Source: Flavobacterium sp. (GTDB lineage Bacteria > Bacteroidota > Bacteroidia > Flavobacteriales > Flavobacteriaceae). From it: a stretch of DNA of 64,000 nucleotides. The position numbers were made by a program, and so were the translations under genes. A model generated the notes under the pieces. It worked only from the letters and a program-made list of their open reading frames with translations, had not been told where the DNA came from and did not search any database. The DNA lies in contig JAHEHJ010000005.1 of the NCBI GenBank assembly GCA_024644655.1, forward strand, positions 30,568 to 94,567. The letters run 5' to 3'. Below are positions 60,134 through 64,000 of the stretch, piece by piece. Position 1 is the first letter of the stretch. The number at the start of each line of letters is the position of its first letter.

Positions 60134-61459
60134 TTATTTTTGAGTTAGTTGTAAGGATGGAATTAGTTTTCCCGATGCAAATTGGAGTTCGTAATATTTT
60201 TGAGCAATATCGGCTTTTGATAGCGCTTGGTTTATTTTGGATTGCAAGGCAATGTAATCAGCTTCTAGTAAATCATTGGTATTCGATAAGTTGTTGTCGT
60301 ATTTGTCTTTGATGATACGGTAGTTCTCGGTGGCTTGTTGAACGGCTTTATCATAAACCGCACTTTGGGTAAGTGACAACGTATAGTTTTGTTGGGCCTG
60401 AAAAACTTCTTCTTTTATTTGGTCGCCTAATAATGAAGTGGCAACCTCGGCTTCTTTTGCTTTGCTTCGGGCTAGTTTTACTTGTTTCCCGTTTTTAAAG
60501 ATACTGGATAGGTCATAGGAAACGCCTAAGCCCACATTCATAGCGTTGGTCACTGTGAGCACGTTATTCAAATCAAACGCAATATAACCACCTGTAAGCG
60601 CAAGGGAAGGGTAGTAATTGGCTTGGGCCATTTTAATACCGCTTTCAACCGCTTTTTTCTTGAGTTCTAGAGCTCTTAAATCGTTGCGTTCGCCTTCTGT
60701 GGTTAGGTTCTGGTTGCTGGCCATATCTTTTTTTACAGCCTCTATATCAATTTCTATTGTAGTGGTTGTAGGCAGTTTTAATAGGGTTGTAAGGTTGTAG
60801 TTGGTAACGGCCGCATTTTTTTTAGCGTTTTCTATGGCTAATTGTAGAGTTGATTCTTGCAATTGGGCTTTTAATAAGTCGTTGCGAGTCAACAAACCAT
60901 TCTCTTCCATGGCGGTAAAGTCCTTTACGCGTTGTTGGGCTGTTTTAAGATTCTCCTCCGTAAGCAGAATCATTTGTTGGGATTTATAGAGGTTGGCAAA
61001 AAGCTCTACGACATCCAAACCAATTTCTTCGTTAGTATGTTTTTCGGTAAAGGTTTCGGCTTTATACAAGCTTTCCGATTCTGAAATAGCGTTTTTAAGC
61101 CTAAATCCGTTAAAAACAGGTACAGAGGCATTCAGTTGTCCCAAGACAAGCTGATCTACCTTTAGAGGGGCCGCAGAAGAGCCAGAAGCGCTATTGGATT
61201 GAATATTGGAGTTTACATGGGCACTCGATAAACGCAAATACTGACCCGATGCTTTTAGGCTAGGGTACTGATTGTTTTTTACGGTCTCCCATTCCAATTG
61301 TGAGGTCGTTACTTTCGTTTTGGCTAAAGTTGAGGCGTCACTATTTGAAAGTGCTAAGGCAACCGCTTCTTTGAGTGTTAAAAGCTTTTTCTCTTGTGCT
61401 AGCGTAGAACCGCAAACAAGTAGGAACGTTGCAAGTAGGAGTTTGGAATTAATTGGCAT
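60134..61459 (-). CDS. TolC-family outer membrane efflux protein
   Basis: Signal peptide, LTLKEAVALALSNS; DEIQ..., ALSLTGGYIAF, TNDLLEADYIALQSKINQALS; start MPINSK at 61459 overlaps tetR end. Confidence 0.93.
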   Translation of the reverse strand: MPINSKLLLATFLLVCGSTLAQEKKLLTLKEAVALALSNSDASTLAKTKVTTSQLEWETVKNNQYPSLKASGQYLRLSSAHVNSNIQSNSASGSSAAPLKVDQLVLGQLNASVPVFNGFRLKNAISESESLYKAETFTEKHTNEEIGLDVVELFANLYKSQQMILLTEENLKTAQQRVKDFTAMEENGLLTRNDLLKAQLQESTLQLAIENAKKNAAVTNYNLTTLLKLPTTTTIEIDIEAVKKDMASNQNLTTEGERNDLRALELKKKAVESGIKMAQANYYPSLALTGGYIAFDLNNVLTVTNAMNVGLGVSYDLSSIFKNGKQVKLARSKAKEAEVATSLLGDQIKEEVFQAQQNYTLSLTQSAVYDKAVQQATENYRIIKDKYDNNLSNTNDLLEADYIALQSKINQALSKADIAQKYYELQFASGKLIPSLQLTQK

Positions 61460-62072
61460 AAACAAGTAGTGCTTTAATGGTTTTTTGTACGTGTGAGGTT
61501 AAATCATTGGTGATATACTGCTCGTAGTCTGCTTCAGTTTTTAGGTTTAACAAATCGAGGTAATAGGATTTATTCATGTGAATGTGAATAAAACTGCCAA
61601 TGATGATGGGGGGCAAAAGGGCGACGTTGATATTGGGCTGAAAGACTCCTTGGTCTTGGCCTTCTTTGATGATGCTTTGCAGTAGTTTGAGGTTATTATT
61701 CTTAACTGCAGTAAACGCTTCATAATTGATTTCTCTTTTCTTAGTAGAAAGTTCATAATGCAATATTTGATACATGCACCGATTGCTGTTGATACGCTGT
61801 ATGTAAAAAGCAATGATCTTATCTATCTTTTCGATAGGGGATATGGATTCTTGGAAAAGATGTTCGAGTTGTAATCCCATATCTGAAATACGATACACGA
61901 CTAAGGCTTCTAGTAGTTTTTCTTTGGAACCAAAATAGTACGAAATCATGGCGACATTCACCTGAGCATTTTTGGCAATATCTCTAACTGAAGTTCCATC
62001 AAAACCTTCATCGGCAAATAGCTGTTCGGCTACTTGAAGAATTTCTATTTGTTTTTCGTTAAATTCGATCAT
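61449..62072 (-). CDS. TetR/AcrR-family transcriptional regulator
   Basis: QIEILQVAEQLFADEGFDGTSVRDIAKNAQVNVAMISYYFGSKEKLLEALV. Confidence 0.95.
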   Translation of the reverse strand: MIEFNEKQIEILQVAEQLFADEGFDGTSVRDIAKNAQVNVAMISYYFGSKEKLLEALVVYRISDMGLQLEHLFQESISPIEKIDKIIAFYIQRINSNRCMYQILHYELSTKKREINYEAFTAVKNNNLKLLQSIIKEGQDQGVFQPNINVALLPPIIIGSFIHIHMNKSYYLDLLNLKTEADYEQYITNDLTSHVQKTIKALLVYAN

Positions 62073-62102
62073 CAGTGATTGTGCTAAAATGAGAGTGCGA
62101 AG

Positions 62103-62157
62103 TTAAACATTTGTTTAATTTAAACATTTGTTTAATTCGTATTTAACATTTGTTTTA
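62103..62157. promoter_or_regulatory. Probable TetR operator region (two near-perfect 16-bp palindromes plus a third partial copy)
   Basis: TTAAACA-tt-TGTTTAA at 62103-62118 and 62120-62135; AACATTTGTTTTA at 62145-62157. Confidence 0.8.
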
Positions 62158-62263
62158 CGGATTTGGCACTATAAGGAATATCTATAGTGAATATATAAAT
62201 AGTTAAATTCAAGACTATTAAGTGTACTTTATTAAAGTTTTAATTACACTGATTAAATTTAGG

Positions 62264-62830
62264 TTACGATTCGAGCCAATTCTTTAAAATGACTTTTCCA
62301 TGAGGCGTAAGTATGCTCTCGGGATGGAATTGAATACCTTTTACATCATATAAAAGATGCGATATGGAGGTAATATGTCCGTCTTCGCTTAAAGAAGTGA
62401 CCGATAATACATCGGAAAGGCTTGAAGGGTCAATTACCCAAGAATGGTAGTGCCCTACTTCGAATTCGGAAGGTAGGTTTTGAAAAAGTACTTCATTAGT
62501 ATCTGTTACTCGTACTTTAGATGAAACACCATGAAGTGCTGATTTTAAATTGATTAATTTAGAATTAAAAACTTCCCCTATAGCTTGATGTCCAAGACAA
62601 ATACCCAAGATGCTTTTGGAAGTGCTATAGGTGGTAATCACTTGTTTGAGCAATCCGGCTTCGTGGGGTAATCCTGGCCCCGGAGAGAGCAAAAGTTTGT
62701 GAAAAGGGGCTAATTCTTCCATGTCAAACTCATCATTTCTGAACACAGTTACGTCTGCATGGAGTGCTTCTAAGTAATGAACTAGGTTAAAAGTAAAGCT
62801 ATCGTAATTGTCAATAACAGCAATTTTCAT
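62264..62830 (-). CDS. Glutamine amidotransferase component II of aminodeoxychorismate/anthranilate synthase
   Basis: IDNYDSFTFNLVHYLEAL, LLSPGPGLPHEAG, GICLGHQAIGE, GIQFHPESILTPHG. Confidence 0.95.
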   Translation of the reverse strand: MKIAVIDNYDSFTFNLVHYLEALHADVTVFRNDEFDMEELAPFHKLLLSPGPGLPHEAGLLKQVITTYSTSKSILGICLGHQAIGEVFNSKLINLKSALHGVSSKVRVTDTNEVLFQNLPSEFEVGHYHSWVIDPSSLSDVLSVTSLSEDGHITSISHLLYDVKGIQFHPESILTPHGKVILKNWLES

Positions 62831-62879
62831 GGAATGATGCGTCGTTTAAATGTTACAAAGATGCTATATTTTTTAAAAC

Positions 62880-62915
62880 AAAAAACCCCGAAAATTTCTT
62901 TTCGAGGTTTTCTTT
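62880..62915 (-). terminator. Rho-independent terminator after YceI gene
   Basis: Minus-strand AACCTCGAAAA-gaa-aTTTTCGGGGTT followed by T-run. Confidence 0.75.
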
Positions 62916-62937
62916 TCATAGCAATTGTTCCCAATTT

Positions 62938-63504
62938 TTAGAACTGTAGGTTAACAGTTAAGTCGAAATCATCATAAATAGCTTTGTCACCAATGCTATC
63001 GAAGAAGCTTTTTGAGTTGTATTTGATATCAAATTTAGTACGGTCAATTTTTACATTAGCAGTAGCTGTATTGTCTTTTACATTCAAATCAAAAGTTACT
63101 GGGTTTGTAATTCCTTTGATAGTCAAATCAGCCGTTACAGTGTACACACCATTTCCTTTATCAGCGATTTTTTTGAATACTAATGTAGACGTTGCAAACT
63201 TGGCAACACCAAAGAAATCATCTGATTTTAAGTGACCGTTTAATTTTTCTTTCCAATCTCCTGTTAAATCAGTAGCAGTTAAAGTAGTCATGTCAACAGT
63301 AAAGTTACCACCAGCTACTTTTTTTCCTTTGAAAATTAATGTTCCTTCTTTAAGGTTTACAGTTCCAGAATGTTCTCCAGTTACTTTTTTAGCTAACCAA
63401 GTGATGCTACTTTTAGAAGCGTCAATTTTTTTAGTTTGTGCTACAGCTACAGTAGTTCCAAAAGCTACTACTAGGGCAAGGGCGATTGATTTTAAATTCT
63501 TCAT
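62938..63504 (-). CDS. YceI family periplasmic protein
   Basis: Signal peptide; IDASKSSITWLAKKVTGEHSGTVNLKEGTLIF; NPVTFDLNVKDN. Confidence 0.95.
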   Translation of the reverse strand: MKNLKSIALALVVAFGTTVAVAQTKKIDASKSSITWLAKKVTGEHSGTVNLKEGTLIFKGKKVAGGNFTVDMTTLTATDLTGDWKEKLNGHLKSDDFFGVAKFATSTLVFKKIADKGNGVYTVTADLTIKGITNPVTFDLNVKDNTATANVKIDRTKFDIKYNSKSFFDSIGDKAIYDDFDLTVNLQF

Positions 63505-63530
63505 TGTTAAAATAGTTTTAGAGTTATTAA

Positions 63531-64000
63531 TTATAGGGTTAGGAATAAATCCTCGTTTGATTTTCTCACTTTAGCTAAATGTTGAGTAGCGTCTTCTTCA
63601 TGACGGTAACCCACAGTAGCAATTACAGCCGCATTCAAGTTTAGTTTGTCTAAACCTAAGATTTCGTTGAATTGAGCTGGTACAAACCCTTCCATTGGGG
63701 TTACGTCTATTTTCAATTCAGCAGCCGCGTTTAATAAATTACCTAAGGCTAAATAGGTTTGTTTGGAAGTCCAAATGGTTCTTGCTTCTTCTGGCATACC
63801 TTTTAAAGCTCCTTTTACGTAATCTCCATAGCCACTTAGTGCTTCTACAGGTACGTTTCTAGTTGTAGCCGCGTTTTCAATGTAAGCATCAACATCAGCG
63901 TCACCAAAACTAGTTTGGTTAGCAAATACAATCAAGTGGGATGCATCAACAATTTGAGTTTGCCCCCAAGCTGCAGGTTGTAATTTGGCTCTTAATTCGG
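63531..64000 (-). CDS. Nitroreductase family NAD(P)H-dependent oxidoreductase (partial; N-terminus beyond right edge)
   Basis: Frame continues through window end: ELRAKLQPAAWGQTQIVDASHLIVFANQTSFGDADVDAYIENAATTR...GMPEEARTIWTSKQTYLALGNLLNAAAELKIDVTPMEGF; track ATG is internal. Confidence 0.92.
   Translation of the reverse strand, partial: ELRAKLQPAAWGQTQIVDASHLIVFANQTSFGDADVDAYIENAATTRNVPVEALSGYGDYVKGALKGMPEEARTIWTSKQTYLALGNLLNAAAELKIDVTPMEGFVPAQFNEILGLDKLNLNAAVIATVGYRHEEDATQHLAKVRKSNEDLFLTL

Overview
This is a Bacteroidota (Flavobacterium-like) chromosomal segment, AT-rich and densely coding. Most of it is ordinary core content: recG, an M1 aminopeptidase, yifB/comM, HMG-CoA synthase, panB, secA, meaB, a PduO-type cobalamin adenosyltransferase, cinA, rpmB-rpmG-DUF4295-ftsY, two ABC-F ATPases, an E2 acyltransferase, yaaA, a tetR-tolC-emrA-emrB efflux operon, pabA/trpG-type glutaminase, YceI and a nitroreductase cut by the right edge. 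A HlyD/RND adaptor is cut by the left edge. I found no CRISPR array, rRNA, tRNA, prophage, transposase or recognisable defence or secretion island. The items most worth a second look are: (1) a tightly packed trio at 17355-19394, consisting of a sigma-54 activator that ends without the usual C-terminal HTH, a single-RecA-domain DEAD-box-like protein with degenerate motifs, and a DUF2007 protein; (2) a ~0.8 kb non-annotated interval at 56583-57381 with a 40-aa one-TM ORF followed by ~5.5 copies of a ~50-bp hairpin-containing tandem repeat; (3) a three-copy near-palindromic operator upstream of the tetR-efflux operon; (4) an anti-sigma-like protein ending in a TonB-plug-like segment; (5) small ORFs below the supplied track cutoff; (6) TAnnTTTG promoters that imply re-annotated or leaderless starts. 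I see no compelling evidence for a wholly new multi-gene system; candidate (1) is the closest. All family calls come from reading motifs, with no database search.
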